From: Anisakis pegreffii
Lineage: Eukaryota > Nematoda > Chromadorea > Rhabditida > Anisakidae
Length of the DNA: 64,000 nucleotides
Assembly (NCBI GenBank): GCA_035041965.1
Contig: JAPYMA010000079.1
Coordinates: 1 to 64,000 of the forward strand
Direction: 5' to 3'
In this document: positions 11,089 through 23,713 of the stretch, one piece after another
Layout of the letters: each line of letters opens with the position of its first letter
Numbering within the stretch: the first letter of the stretch is position 1
Program-made: the position numbers and the translations under genes
The notes under the pieces: model-generated
Databases searched by the model: none
Seen by the model: the letters and a program-made list of their open reading frames with translations, nothing else
Told to the model about the DNA's origin: nothing

Positions 11089-14000
11089 TCAAAGGCAATG
11101 TGGATGTGTCGGTTCAACTTGCATCCATGGACACTTGAGATTCAATTGTCCGCATGGGTTATGCCCAATTGCACAGTACCAGTCATGATAGAAGAACATG
11201 AACGCCGTTATACACACCAACGATATGTAGAACATCAGCGAAATCAACTCCAGTCGACGAATTACCGTTTGCCACTTACTGTAGAGATCGTCTTGTGGTA
11301 ACAGTGAGACGATTTCCTCCCTGCAATTTTTGTTGTGAATATGAAGGGATATAAGTCGTCTAAAAGGATGTCTGAATTGGCTAGAGTTATATGATTTGCA
11401 ATAACTGAATTGGAAAGATTATTGAGCTGCATGGGCTGCGCTCATTTGAATACACTGTATCTCTTTTGATCAATGTGTGCATTACTTAAGCAATATCAGA
11501 GTCACCATCTTCAATGTATCGCAATTCATAGGTTTACCCAATAACATTGTCGTTTCTTCACACCATTGAATTCTCCAAATTGTCTGGTTTCAGAAAAGTA
11601 TATATGTTGTCGAACGATTTTGCCTACATTCAGAGAAATGTCTGATTTTCTGGACGTATCTATCTCACTTGCTCGGCAAAGCTCATTTCACTCAATACAC
11701 TGTATCTCGAAAAAATGAACAGATTAATTTCGAACAGATATTTGAATTCAATGCAAATATTCAAACAAACGCAAACGATTGCGAGATACCGTATTCCTTG
11801 TACAGCACACTCAATTTTGGCCACGGATTTAGTGATATCTTCGAGGATTTGTGTGAAATATTGGTAGATCAACATATTGTCGTAGTGAGCGATACTCAAT
11901 CGTTTTCGGATATTTTGTCGAGGTGACGGTGAGCTGATCTGCAACCGAGTTGTCGAATGTGAGAGAAAAAGTCACTTGATGGATATGGACAGCGCTTATC
12001 AGAAATACTAATTTCCTGACCCCCTCCATTACCCCGTTGTCACCTCCGAATTACCTGCACCGAATGCTAAACAAACAAGCATTTCAGAAGATATGGCAGT
12101 GACGGGAAACTGAGGTTGGAGAGAATATGGTGATTAGTGGCGTAAAAAGTTGCAGTCAAAGAGTCCTTCAGAGGGAATACTCACCGTTGAAAGAGGTTCA
12201 TGACCAGAGTGTCTTTTCAGTGTTAAAGTTCTGAAAATATTCAACATCTTACTTCAAACGTTGTTAATTTTTCACCTTCAACGATTGATTATCAATGAAA
12301 CGACAATGTTTTCCTGATATTCATCTTACTGTTCTGAGCAAATCTCAACAAAACATAGATACAACTGTTGTCTGGGGTTCCCAGCTTCAATATGTTACAC
12401 TACCTTGCAAGTTTATTATTGGTGATATCAAAGGATAACCATCCGAGATACCAGGGTATCCGATGCTTCACTCGAACATCTCGTTCAAGGAACACAAACA
12501 TCGATGTGGTCACCGTCGACAGTCCAATTATTGCCAGTAGAATAAAGTAGTATAAACCTGAAAAACATAATAAATTAATGCAGTTCATGAATAATCACAC
12601 ATGTTCGAGGTTGATGAGTAGTCTCTTGATGATATGAACAAAGCGGATTGCAGTGATAGACAAGAAGCAATGCTTGATTTTCAATTCTTGAAGAGATTGA
12701 TCACGAGTTCGTTTCTAACAGGAATCCAGTTTCATGGCAATCTTCCTGATGTGTGTCGTCTTTGGGACAGAGAAGAATCGAGTCCACCAAAAAGAACCAT
12801 CGGATTATTGTACCGATCAGTGGTATTCCAGAAAATGATCCTCTGCCCCGTCGAGTGCTTGACATGCTGAACTTTGGCATATCCTCAACGATTGCCAGCA
12901 GTATAACACTCATACTCATCAGTGTCATTATTCCAAGTCGGAATTTTGCATCTCTGAAAGCAGAGGACTGTTGAAATGCAATTGAAATGATTAGGTAATG
13001 ACTTAGCGATCAACAAAGCATATTTCCGTGTTGTGCACTTGCACGGGGCACGGCTCAACAGTTTCTAACTGTTCAAGTTGGAGGTTTCGTGGACCAACCT
13101 GACTCGTCCGCTCGTACTTGGAGTGTGAAAACCAATGACGGATACGAGTGTGATAATTGTGCTTGGTATTACCAAATTAAAAACTGAAAGATAATTTGAG
13201 AGTGAATAGCATCCTTATCAGAAGTGATCGAAACTCTTACTTTAACCTATAAAGTGAGATCAACTCGTTTATCAACATTTTTGGAATTTTTTTGTGAATA
13301 TCATGAATTTAGAATATTTTGAATGTTTTTTAAGAAGTTACACTCGGAAATGAGCTGTCAGCAAAATACATATATTTTGCACGCAATATGCATTCAATTC
13401 GCTGAAGTGCGATTCATTAATGTGCATCTCGCTTGTACAGCGCTGTATGCATTCAGTTCGCTGAGATGCATGTTAATGGAAAATAACCGAAAGCGCACAG
13501 AGATCATTGAGTTCACTGCAGAGCATTGTATATGCCAAAATATACAATGCACATCAATTACGCCACCCTCATAATCCCATTAGCGATTCCTTGCTCAATG
13601 TTTTCAGTCACTGCTCTCAATGAACTTGATTTTCGTACCATAATAAAAACTTTGTCTCATAACCACCAGCTCCATAATGACCATCTCCCAGAAGAGTGGT
13701 GGATCCAAGTAGTCGTATAGGAAGCCATCAGATATCACATGACTATGCTCCTGAAACGAACTGATCTCGCAATCAATTCATCTCATCAAATGAACATGTT
13801 CCGAATGAATCACCACATTGTCAAAAGCTTCCTTATCTCAAAGGCATGTGTGGTATGATTGAAGCACTTGTTCAGACTGGAATTTGGAAATAAGCAAAGA
13901 ATTGAAACTGACCGTGTCAAGTTGCCATTCTTGATTGTCGTAGTAGTCGATCAGTGAAAGATTCTTTGAATAAAGTAAATATTTTATCGACTCATTCGAA

Positions 14001-14663
14001 TGTGCCCATGAGCCGAACAGCAACGTGCACTGTTGTCTTAAAGTGAGGCAACAATTATTACAAAGAAGTCCTTCGGAAGCACTCCCACTTGCTTTATTCG
14101 AATTTATTTCGTTTTCGCTCCAGTTGTAAGCATAGGACAACCGAATCAAATCAAGCGATTCAAATAGCGAATTGAACCAATTTCAGTGATAGAGATGGTG
14201 AGATATAATACATAAATGAAGGTATTCGCAAATGGCACTAGCAGAATGTATATTTAGAACTTACATATCAAATGGAAAAAACTTAACGTCAAGTTTGCAC
14301 AGTGATTCGGTTGAAAAAGGTATATAGTAGCGGACGTGACCCGTGTAATTAATACGAACGTCATTATTGCTTACGAGTTTGACCGCTTGATTGTAGTGAT
14401 GACTGCAACTTATTTATTACCTTTGAACTCAAGCAGAGGTTCAGTTCGGATTTGACAGCAGTGAATGTAAACAAACGAACAAAGATTCGTTATTGGATCA
14501 AAATGAAGTTAGACAAATTAGTGAAGATCGATTGGTGGCTACACTGTGAATACCTGTAGTAAAGCGAGAATTCCGGTATCCATACATCGCCCGACGATAG
14601 AAATATTTCTGTTGCGCCTTCGTAAGCGTTTGGATTCCACTGTAAGAAATCGTCCTTCCAATA
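11089..14663 (-). CDS. Divergent Cys-loop ligand-gated ion channel (nicotinic-receptor-like), core of gene
   Basis: Pentameric neurotransmitter-gated channel subunit. Ten exons with matching phases: 14663-14554, 14402-14265, 14036-13913, 13750-13639, 13183-13099, 12953-12814, 12557-12404, 12230-12185, 11938-11790, 11320-11089 (430 codons). The ligand-binding domain has YWKDDFLQWNP (loop D) and GDVWIPEFSLYY. The Cys-loop CKLDVKFFPFDIQQC has exactly 13 residues between the cysteines. M1 is NLVIPSTIITLVSVIGFHTP, M2 runs RLGIMTLMSMSVILLAIVED, M3 is LYYFILLAIIGLSTVTTSMF and M4 is near the C-terminus. No vicinal cysteines occur before M1, so it is not an alpha-type subunit. The N-terminus is absent from this block; the exon at 20931-21335 probably supplies it. 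Confidence 0.93.
12001..12057. repeat. Fragment of the hAT-type repeat in a channel-gene intron
   Basis: About 55 bp here match the terminal part of the transposon copy at 27016-27070 (shared GAAATACTAATTTCC, CTCC..TTAC and AATTACC blocks). It lies between two coding exons of the channel gene (12185 and 11938). Confidence 0.6.
13387..13470. repeat. Short imperfect direct repeat in intron
   Basis: A block of about 24 bp beginning TATGCATTCA and ending in TTCGCTGA plus TGC occurs at 13387 and again at about 13446 with a few differences. It lies in the intron before the M1 exon of the channel gene. Confidence 0.6.
13523..13550. repeat. 10-bp perfect inverted repeat in intron
   Basis: The arms GCATTGTATA (13523-13532) and TATACAATGC (13541-13550) are perfectly complementary around an 8-nt loop. 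Confidence 0.8.
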
Positions 14664-16025
14664 CTGCAAAATTACTTGACTTCAGTAACTTCAGTCAGAT
14701 TACATTCTCATTTTCAGAACTGCGTGATGTCGTCAGCTTAGTACTGTTCCATGCTTTACAATCTCATTTGAACAGAGCATTGAAAAATGATATCAAGTAG
14801 AATAAATCTAATAGAAATAAATATTCTCATTGTGGTTGAGCCCCTCTGAAATGTGTCAAAATCTCGGATTATTTATTGCTGCTAAATTTTGTTTTTAACT
14901 GATCAACTGCCGTTTTTCTGTGAAAAACACCACAATCGGATGCCCATTTGTTCTTTGGTATCGATCACTTGTTGATCTCAAATTCTTTTTGACAGCTGTC
15001 TGATGAATGCTGTTTTTTTCGTAATTTCCTGATTGATATAAATTCCCTTCTTTAGAGAGTAGTGAAAACATGGCAATAAGCTGATCGTGAAATGGCATTG
15101 ATTGATTGATAAAATCGCAGGTAATGCTTATTGTGCTGAATGAAAACTAATAGGAAAATAATACATGAAGCTCATTGATGAGCGATAAATGCAAACACGA
15201 AAAACGTGGTGTTCGTATCACTGACTGACTTTCACCACATTGATGATACCTTCTCTGATCATCGTATCATCTCCTCGAACAATCACTACTAACGCATCTC
15301 TTGAAACTCTCAGCAATTCTTGCAGCGAATGAATAATTTCTTATAAGCAGCAGAAATCAAGTAGAACCGGTTTATTTAATTCGAGAGGTGGCATCAAACG
15401 TTTTATCGATGATATAACAACATATTTATAATAAAACTACGAAGAAGATTGCCATATGAGCAATAATACACATTCGAACATCTTATAATATATAATCAAA
15501 GGAGAATGCTCCAAATCAGGTTCAATTATTTCGTTGCTGTAAATTCAATGGTTGGTGTGCGTTGTTCGTTCACCGAGTTTATCATCAAAGGGGAACTTCC
15601 ATTGCACACTCGGATCGAGTGTTTTTGTACCAAAATTACCAGATTGTTCATTTGTGTTTTAGCTGATTATTGTGCGATTGTAATTAGTTGATAACAAATT
15701 AACTGATGACACCCAAATTCACTAGTCTTTTCATTCGAATGTTTTTGTTGTCATTCGTTTGTATACAATTCATTCGTTTCATTCTTGATTCGGAGATTGT
15801 AATTTGAAGATTCTTTAAACGATAGCTCACCGAACCACTATGCGGCTCCTCGATTCAGGAGTTCGTATTGTGATTTATTGCGTTTGCACATATCGCTTTG
15901 CTCTAAACCTCCAATAATGATCTATAAAGACGAAGAAGTATTTTTTTGTTGTTAGATGCCACAGAATAGGCAAAGGTTATTCATTATGTATGTAGTATTC
16001 AGAGTATAGAGTTTCAGGTGCGATC
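14664..16025. other. Probable intron of the channel gene, no firm exon
   Basis: This lies between the first certain channel exon and the nested plus-strand gene. A missing channel exon is expected in 14664-20930. A minus-strand stretch at about 15205-15330 stays open and reads like protein (RVSRDALVVIVRGDD), but its phase and fit are unproven. A second weak candidate lies at about 16300-16375 (EINGSDLRLGW), inside the nested gene's first intron. Confidence 0.3.
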
Positions 16026-19000
16026 ATGACTATGAATGTCGCCCTTGCGGTAATTCTGGCAAGTGCAGTTAGCAGCTCAAACGCACAAACGCCATCCAAA
16101 AGCAGTGAGTCTTTCATAAGCTCACTTCATTTATCAATGTATGATCCAAGGAGAACACTCTTTGAGCAGTCTCTTAAATAAACACGGATTAGGCGAGTCT
16201 CAATCCTATGAAACGAGACCAGTTCATTGCACAACTACTGTCAACCTATAGTAATCCATCGTTTTCACTTCCTCTTCACTGTACACATGTATCAGAAAAG
16301 CACGAACTAACCTATAAACCCAACCAAGCCTGAGGTCCGATCCGTTTATCTCTACAGCATCATGCAATAAGTGTGGTGAGAGTGTCGTAATTGGTTGATT
16401 TGTTCTCGGCGAACGCAAGCGAGCACATGAATGAATATTTTTTGTTTGATTGATGGTTTTATTGACTGACTGACGATCGCTTTAGGGGATTTTTATTTTC
16501 ACAAGGTCATCATTCATCAACACTTTGCTCTAGGCGGACACATTAGTTAGATTTCGAGCACATATTGTGAACATCACACATCAACAGACACAACAAACCA
16601 TAAATTTATTATTTCATGTTAGCGTAAATGTAAATGTGATATGTTGCTGGAATATGCACTCGCTTGCTTGCATATTCATTCACAAGTTCCAATGGACTGA
16701 TTGAGAGCGCTAATATTTGAATCACTCGAACACAACCAACATCAACAAACCCTTCATGCAGTGAACCGAAAATTCTGATAAAGAAACTCAACGAAAGAAT
16801 TATTCGCCGATTCATGCAGATTATTTCTGATGCCGTGTCATATCAAGGCAATGCCTATTGTTTTGCGTTGTGTCATTCTGCTGGATTTTATTTTACTGTT
16901 ACATAGAACACACGTTCGTTCAGCGGCTTCTTCGATTACTTAAATACAAACATGCTCACCGAAAAGATTTGCCATTGAAAAGTAGGCAACAAAGAAGGAA
17001 AATCTTTGTTGATCCCCATGGGCAAGTGCTCGTCAGTCAAGTGATTGTGTGTTCTGCTCAATGTTCTACGAACGCTTCATATCTATCTGCTCATTTCAAC
17101 ATTGACGATCAGAGAAAACAATTGCACTTCGACTTCACATATTAATAGACGAACTGAAGAGTGCTTTACATTTTTTGCATTATCCTACCACTAAGCAACA
17201 ACTATCGAATGCTGAAAATTCATTCAGAAATCAATGGAAAGTTGGATTATTTGCAGACTATCATAAAAATCTGAAATGGTTGGGTAGGAATACAATTAGA
17301 AAGTGATTAGCATGTGCAGACTTGGGATAATTAGTTTCGAAGAGATATGTAGACACTGCTGTATGGGAGTGAGCATGCACAGTTTGGTGATTGCAGACCG
17401 TTCACATACTGTTTGCTACGGATTTTAGTTCTATAAGTTCGCGCAAAGAGCAAAGATTTTATGAATGAATCGTTTAAAAGATTGTCTCAATTTGAATTGA
17501 TGAAACAACAAACAGTACAAACATTCCCTCTCATCAGATAACCCATATCAGATCTGACAAAAATGATTTGTACTTGTAAAAATGGCTGAATCAAACAAAT
17601 TGCAGTTGTACATCTGTGTGATCCAACCACGGCTGGCTCATGTGGAGCCGAAGGCGTTTGTATGAAACGACCAACTGGAAATCGCTGCAAATGTCCAAAG
17701 GGATACATGGGAGTTGAGTGCAAAAGTAAGTCGTCATTTGCTTATTCAAGTTACAATTTCCTTACTTTCTAATTCAGTTGAGTTGAGGATAGTTAGATCA
17801 GACATAAGGATGAAATTCATCTTTAAAATTCAAGTGAACTCAAATAATTTGACTCAACTATAATCAAACAATTTCAACGACGTAATCAATCTCATCCGAT
17901 CATATTATACCATCGTTAGATCAATCTATTGCATGATCTCATCAATCAATGAACCAATCGCTTATCATTAACTCCTCATTGTCACTGAGCAGTTAAATTA
18001 ATTGATACAAGAAAATTTACTGTCCGTATCGATCATCGTATTGATCTCAGTCACTCAGTTGAGTCGTGATGTCACATGAACCATCCCGACGATTTCAAAT
18101 CGTGCATTTTTCTCCGACAGAATGCATCACACAACTTTTCCTGAATCATTCAGCTAACCGGCAAAGTCAATTGCTCATTCGCAACAAATAGAATGAATTC
18201 CCATGGGAGAGTTATGCGAAAATCTTCAGGACCATGTCAAGACGTGTATTTGTCTTGTACAAGATGGAAAGACGAAGGTCGCTGTGATTGGGCTAGACCG
18301 ATATTGCCGTTTTTTGAGGACAATTGTGCCGAGACATGTGGACGTTGTCATAATACGGGCAAAAGTGAGTTATACTTCTGCTCATTCGCTATGATACAAT
18401 CGTACGAATTCAGCGAGAAACGCATGCCAAAAAAACATTGTTTATCTATGCAATGATAAATGATATTACGGTAATGAGTGATGCGCCACACTCACGCTTT
18501 CCATGACTACTCACTACTGGTATCTACAGAGTGTTCGCTTTTTGTAACGATCCTTCAAATCTTTCTTCTGCAGCATCATTTTTCAAAATCTCTAAATTAA
18601 ATTTTCTGATTCTGATTCAACTGCGATTCTTGATTCAATTTTGTTGCATTTTTCTCATTCTTTCAATGCGTTCCTCATTCATTGATTCGGTGATTCAATT
18701 GCAACACAAACACACAATGCAATCACACAGTGGACAATAGCAACACGAAATAAATCAAATGAACAAAACAATAGACAAATGACTGCTGCAACAGCCGTAT
18801 TTTTCGATTTTGAGCATGGAACGAGTAAAGTATTCATGTGAGATTGCAGAGCTGGCCATAGCTTTACCACCAATTTTGGAACCAATTTCGTGGATCATTG
18901 GAAAGTGGCAAACCGCAACCACAGCACGCGATCATTTTCCAGTGGCCATGTCTGGCCCGTACAGTGAAATTCTGGACATATCAATTTCAGAAGTGCCCAT

Positions 19001-20461
19001 GTTCGATAGGCCACCGGTTAATGTCTCGTAAGTTCTCTCCTTGCAACCAGCAGAAAGAACACCTCAGATTTTGTTTGTGATAGTCATCTGGCGCATGAAC
19101 ATCCCGTTTTATCTGCGCACATCAAAAGTGCATGACAGAAAATATCTTGAACAATAAGTATCGTTTTTGAATTTATGAGCCAAAGGAATGCCACTGAATA
19201 CAGAATGAAATTCGATTGATATCAAAGTAATTCGATACAGTTAATAAGAAGTTATAACCAATGCACTTTACACACAAACTTTTAGGCGTATTCTTTTGAT
19301 GGAGTAATCTTTTTTAGGGAGTTTGAACATTTGAGTGACTTTTATAGTGAAATAACTTGATGTCCTTTTGGAACATTAGGCAAGTAAACTTCAAATAATA
19401 CCAACGAAAGAAGTGCCTTTTTGAGACTACAAAGTGAGAAGTGACGATGCAAAAACTTCAATGATAGATGCAGAATTACTGATTTTTGGTTGGATGTCGA
19501 AGGTTGAAGACTAAAGGATTGATTCATCGATGAATAATAATAGATCGATGAAATGAAAGTGTTTTGCTTGCAAAATAATGAATTTGCATCGGTGAGCTTG
19601 TAAAGAGTATTTGTATAGAAAGAATTCAGAAGAAGGCATATTTTAAAGGGTGACTGCCTTCACGAAGGACGGCGATGTGAGCCGTGAGCTTGGATTCATG
19701 ACCGGTAAACCGTTCCTGGAGGATACTGGCTTCATTGAGTTTGATAAGCCCAAAAACGGAACCGATCAGGTGGCCATCGAAATGGTCAGCAATACAGGTT
19801 AGTGGGATAACGCTATGCAGGGCAATGATTTCTGGTTCAATACGGTACATTGGCACGATGAGGGCAGTTTCAGGTCTCATAACAATCGAAGAAGGTGTAC
19901 TGCACGGGCGTGAGATTGTGCTCGAACTAAAATATATCAAGTCAATATTCGGGCCATTGCATCACTCGATGATCACTTCGGTAACTTTTAATTCCCTCCA
20001 AAACCAAAATGTAAAAATTCTTTAAAGCATTTAGTCAAACCTTAACTCTACATTTGCTTCTTAATTGATGAATTATGCGCGAAATGAAGACAGCAACATT
20101 TCGGATTCACCATTCCTTCAGTAAGAAGTTGTCTAAAACGAGAGCATACTCTAGAGAATTAACAATGTTCTCATTTCATGTGCTTTTTCAAAGAGATCTT
20201 CCAACCGTTGAGACCGTTTTTATGTGAGTGAAGCTTTCGTTGAGTTCAGAATACCACTTTCGTGGGCGTTTAACTGTTGAACAACCATGAAATGAGAATT
20301 TGTGAATTGAGAACAATGAATTTTTTCAGTCAAAGCGAAGTTTCAAGCTGTTGAATAAGAACAGTTTGCTGGAACGAGCAATCGTCCAATATGCATCGGG
20401 ACGTACCAGCAAATGGAGTAAACGATATGTGAAAACTATCGACTATTTAGCGCAATTTTAG
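16026..20461 (+). CDS. Secreted EGF + ShK + nitrobindin-like protein, 7 exons
   Basis: Unusual three-module secreted protein of 299 aa. Exons: 16026-16104, 17606-17725, 18230-18364, 18850-19027, 19649-19797, 19874-19980, 20330-20461; every junction is in phase. Residues 1-20 form a signal peptide (MTMNVALAVILASAVSSSNA). An EGF-like module follows (six Cys, with CKCPKGYMGVEC), then an ShKT module with six Cys ending in ETCGRC. The second half is a nitrobindin/THAP4-C-terminal-like beta-barrel: PISWIIGKW at its start, LGFMTGKPFLED, EMVSNTGLITIEEG and ELKYIKSI. In related proteins this barrel binds heme; the heme contacts were not checked here. Exon 5 uses an AAAG acceptor. The ATG follows a TTTCAG, suggesting trans-splicing. 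It lies on the opposite strand within the probable intron of the ligand-gated channel gene. Confidence 0.88.
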
Positions 20462-20930
20462 ATGATTTCGAAACTTTTTTAGTTTGTTTTGCATCACATT
20501 GTGATAGTGCGTGTCGCGAACAACGAATTCCGTGAACTCACCAATTCAAAACTGCCCGATAAGCTGATTGTATTCTTGACTGCATCCTGCAATAAAGAAT
20601 ATTCTCAGCATGCTCTTCGTTTTACACTCCAGCTATTGGGCAACCACTTATGGACACTTATGATAGGTGCTCGAATGAGTATCACACGTAAATGATCAAC
20701 TAATAGATCAATTCATGAGGTGAACTTAAGTGAACGTGCAGCATCTAATTCTTTCCTTGTAAAATAATCAAGTTTATAGCTAATGTCAAGACTTACGTCT
20801 TTATGTCTTTCTAAAAACTAATCAATGAATTTGTATCAACCGCGGAAAGAGTAGAATCACTGAGAGGAATGCACCAACTATAAGGATAAAACGAGATGAA
20901 GACATGAAGAAAAAACAACTGAAGACGTAC

Positions 20931-21335
20931 CAGTTTAATGATCTGATAAAGGAAAACACTCATCGCTACAGTGACAGTTTTATTCGGATGCGTCACTGGT
21001 CTTGTGCCTTTGCGATAATTGCGCAACAAGTCATCATGTAAACGATATGTGACGGGAATGTCCTTTCGACGCAATGTTTTGAAGTTATTCGAGAACACAT
21101 AAGTATTTTTGTTGGCGGCGCTGTCACGACGGTATGAAGTGGCATTGGAATGAGTGAACGTTATGGCCGCTGAGGTGAACGGATGAAAATTAGTGGCGAT
21201 TAGAATGCGCAGCAGATCGAGATAATGAATTGATAGTGAATTGACTGTGATAGCAAGCGTTTGGTGATCGCATTCAGCCACATTGACGATGATAACTAGC
21301 AGAAGCAGTATCCTCCGAATGAACACCAACTGCAT
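20931..21335 (-). CDS. N-terminal exon of a Cys-loop channel (probably the 11089-14663 gene)
   Basis: The exon runs from ATG (21335) to a GTACGT donor after 20931, 135 codons in phase 0. It encodes a signal peptide (LVFIRRILLLLVIIVNVAEC), a linker with N-glycosylation sites, and RLHDDLLRNYRKGTRPV followed by VTVAMSVFLYQIIKL. This is the start of a nicotinic-type ligand-binding domain up to the first beta strand. The channel core at 14663 lacks exactly this part and also begins in phase 0, so I infer one gene of about 10 kb. One small exon whose length is a multiple of three, covering roughly 15-20 residues, remains unfound. Alternatively this is the relic of a second receptor. Confidence 0.8.
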
Positions 21336-22748
21336 GCTGCACACTTTCGATCGTCACACTGCATTCGCGCATTTGTCGTCCGTCCTTATTTTTCCACTTC
21401 GCCTTCCCTTGCACATCTATACGCAATATTCATTCGGATAAGACTTCTTCTTCCTTCTCATATCCTTCCTTCCTTCCCTATCCGTTCCACTGATGTTGTG
21501 CAGTCTCAGTTTATCCCACCGCTTTTGCTCATCAGACATATACGTGTAGTATTATGAAATATCAACAGCAACATCTTAGTCTCATCTCAGTGAAATATCG
21601 ATATCAGCAATAGTTTACTTGATTCTTTCTGTTTTGCTTGAGTTTTTGTCTTTTGTTAGCACTTATTTGTGTGTGTTGTGCGTATGTACGAAATTCATTT
21701 TCGAATCGGAATGGTAACGATGCATCGCAACATTGTTGTTACGTTCAACGCCTTAGGCAGTTGTTCATCATTCGGATTTGGGTGCAATGCGGTTTGAATA
21801 ATGATCAATGCAAGCGATTGATCTATGTGAGCAATTAAGCAGTCAACATTAAGCGAATATACAACAATTGCGAAAAATAATCTTGAAATGATCAACATGA
21901 TCTTGCAGTGGAAAATTCAGTAAAAATACCGTCGACACGAGCGGAACCAAGGACCCCTAGAACTTCGGTCGATCCGTTAGCCACTGCGTCATGATTGCAG
22001 CAGGCCTAGAATTTCATAAGCTGTTCATCCTTTTGTCAGTGACAAAAAAAACCAATTTTAATTTCTGTCATCATTTGAAATAATTTTTTGAGGTTGAATT
22101 CGAGAAATAGCCATCAAAAAATAACATGAGATCGTGATCGTTCTATGTGAGCGATGGGAATGTACTCCAACAACCAGACCTTGAGAAATTATTTATTCAA
22201 TCTCTGAGGATGCTCACTACAACGATACACATTCACACAGTCATATGCTAAATAATGCGTTCACAATCGTAATACTCTCTGACAACGAGAGAATCCATTT
22301 GCGTAGTGATGAAAAATCAAAACAGAGGTTCATGCTTAATGAAGTAGAAGAGTCCAATCGCACTCTACTGTTCTTTCCTATTGGCTCAATTGAAACGTCT
22401 AAAGTGAGAGCAGTGTCTTTTTGCCATCTCCCAGGAATAAGTATGCTCACACAAAATAAGGTTTAGACTGGAAATGGTGTCATTCATTGCTGCTGCTCTA
22501 ATGGATGATAAATGGCGTCAACTGATTGAACAGACTCCCTGCGACTGCACGAACTCCACAAGGCAATCAAAGTAAATGAACACTTTCAGGAGGAAAGCTT
22601 TCAGTAGTATTAGCCCAATAAGCACTTGCTTCATTCTCAAAATAGACTACTTACTCGATGAACCTTTAACATAAGCCAATCGACAAGTGACAATACACTG
22701 TACTGTAATACATACATGCATACTTGAAATAATAGAATTTTCGAGGAT
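21336..22748. other. Intergenic, no supported gene
   Basis: A pyrimidine-rich stretch (21390-21530) lies upstream of the channel start and may be part of its promoter. Open frames at 21638-21838 (plus), 21695-21898 (minus) and 22245-22466 (plus) show no family signature or convincing splice sites, so none is called. Confidence 0.4.
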
Positions 22749-23713
22749 TCATAGCTGGATTAAGTCTGGATAATCATCACATAGAACAACATCACTAAGA
22801 CGGTCATTGATCTGATATGCAGATGATGATAGATTCAACGATAGAAAATCAAGTGAAGGTGATGAAGAAGTGGAAGAGGAGAACGCAGCATCTGGTGATG
22901 ATTCTTGATTATTCATAACACCTGCTGATTGATTCGGAACCTTAACGAGTAATTGAGATTGATTTTGACTTTGGGGAGTAGCACTCGAGGTTCCACTTGA
23001 GGTGCTGCTCGTTTCAGTTGTAGTTGTGTTTGTTTCGGTACAGTCGCTGTGGTGTTGTTCGCTTTTATTTGTGGTACTTCCAGTACTAGACTCATTATCG
23101 GTGGACGTTCGAGAGCTGGTTGTCGATGAGGACGTCAATGATATAGCAGCATCTCCTTGCATTTCGTCTTCTTCAAGTAACAGCTGTGCCAGCACACAAA
23201 CGTTACTGATGTTCGGATGTTTCTCGCATATTGCTTTTGCCTGCAAATTCATTTGCTCGTTATTCATTCAGGGGATCGATGTGGATTTATCGAACGAATC
23301 GAGAGAGCATCACTTAGGTTTATCAAAAAGGGCGGTCGAAATAACTGATAGTCAAACCGATGATTTTGATCGACTCTTGAACTGACTCAATGAACCAAAT
23401 TTTTCGCAAGATTGCAGGGCTCTACAAATGAACACGTGAGAGGAGCAAAAAATGTAGGTACTTTATTCCATCCGAAGACGGAGGCCAATGAGCTGAAATA
23501 ACGCGAGTTTTGAATTGAAGGTTCTGAATTGTTAGCGGATTGTTTTTGTGGAGTTGATTTGAGTTGATCAGAACTGCGATTCGCATTCATCACTGCTGTT
23601 GAAGAATCGTTGCTGGCAGGAGTGCACCATCTGAAAGCGGCGTCATCCGCTCGTCTGAATCGTTGTTCAACGTTCAACGCTGAATTTACATCGAACTGAT
23701 CCCCTTGCATCAT
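22749..23713 (-). CDS. Uncharacterised Ser/Thr-rich protein, 2 exons
   Basis: I do not recognise the family. Exon 1 (23713-23426, 96 codons) and exon 2 (23240-22749, 164 codons with stop) are both in phase 0, giving 259 aa. Exon 1 begins with ATGATG directly after a TTTGCAG acceptor, so the start is either trans-spliced or internal to a longer gene. It contains ALNVEQRFRRADDAAFRWC and SLASVFGWNKVPTFFAPL. Exon 2 begins AKAICEKHPNISNVCVLAQL, which looks helical. A long Ser/Thr-rich low-complexity tract follows, and the acidic C-terminus ends DDYPDLIQL. The two ordered segments flanking the splice suggest one small domain followed by a disordered tail. The exon 1 donor (GTAGAG) is not strong. 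Confidence 0.6.

Noticed and set aside
14546..14800. 84-codon plus-strand open frame
   Set aside because: It is antisense to a certain channel exon encoding YWKDDFLQWNP and GDVWIPEF; no splice or family support.
22913..23385. Open frames of 60 and 127 codons overlapping the Ser/Thr-rich gene
   Set aside because: Low-complexity Ser/Thr codons create open frames on other frames; the phase-consistent two-exon model on the minus strand is better.
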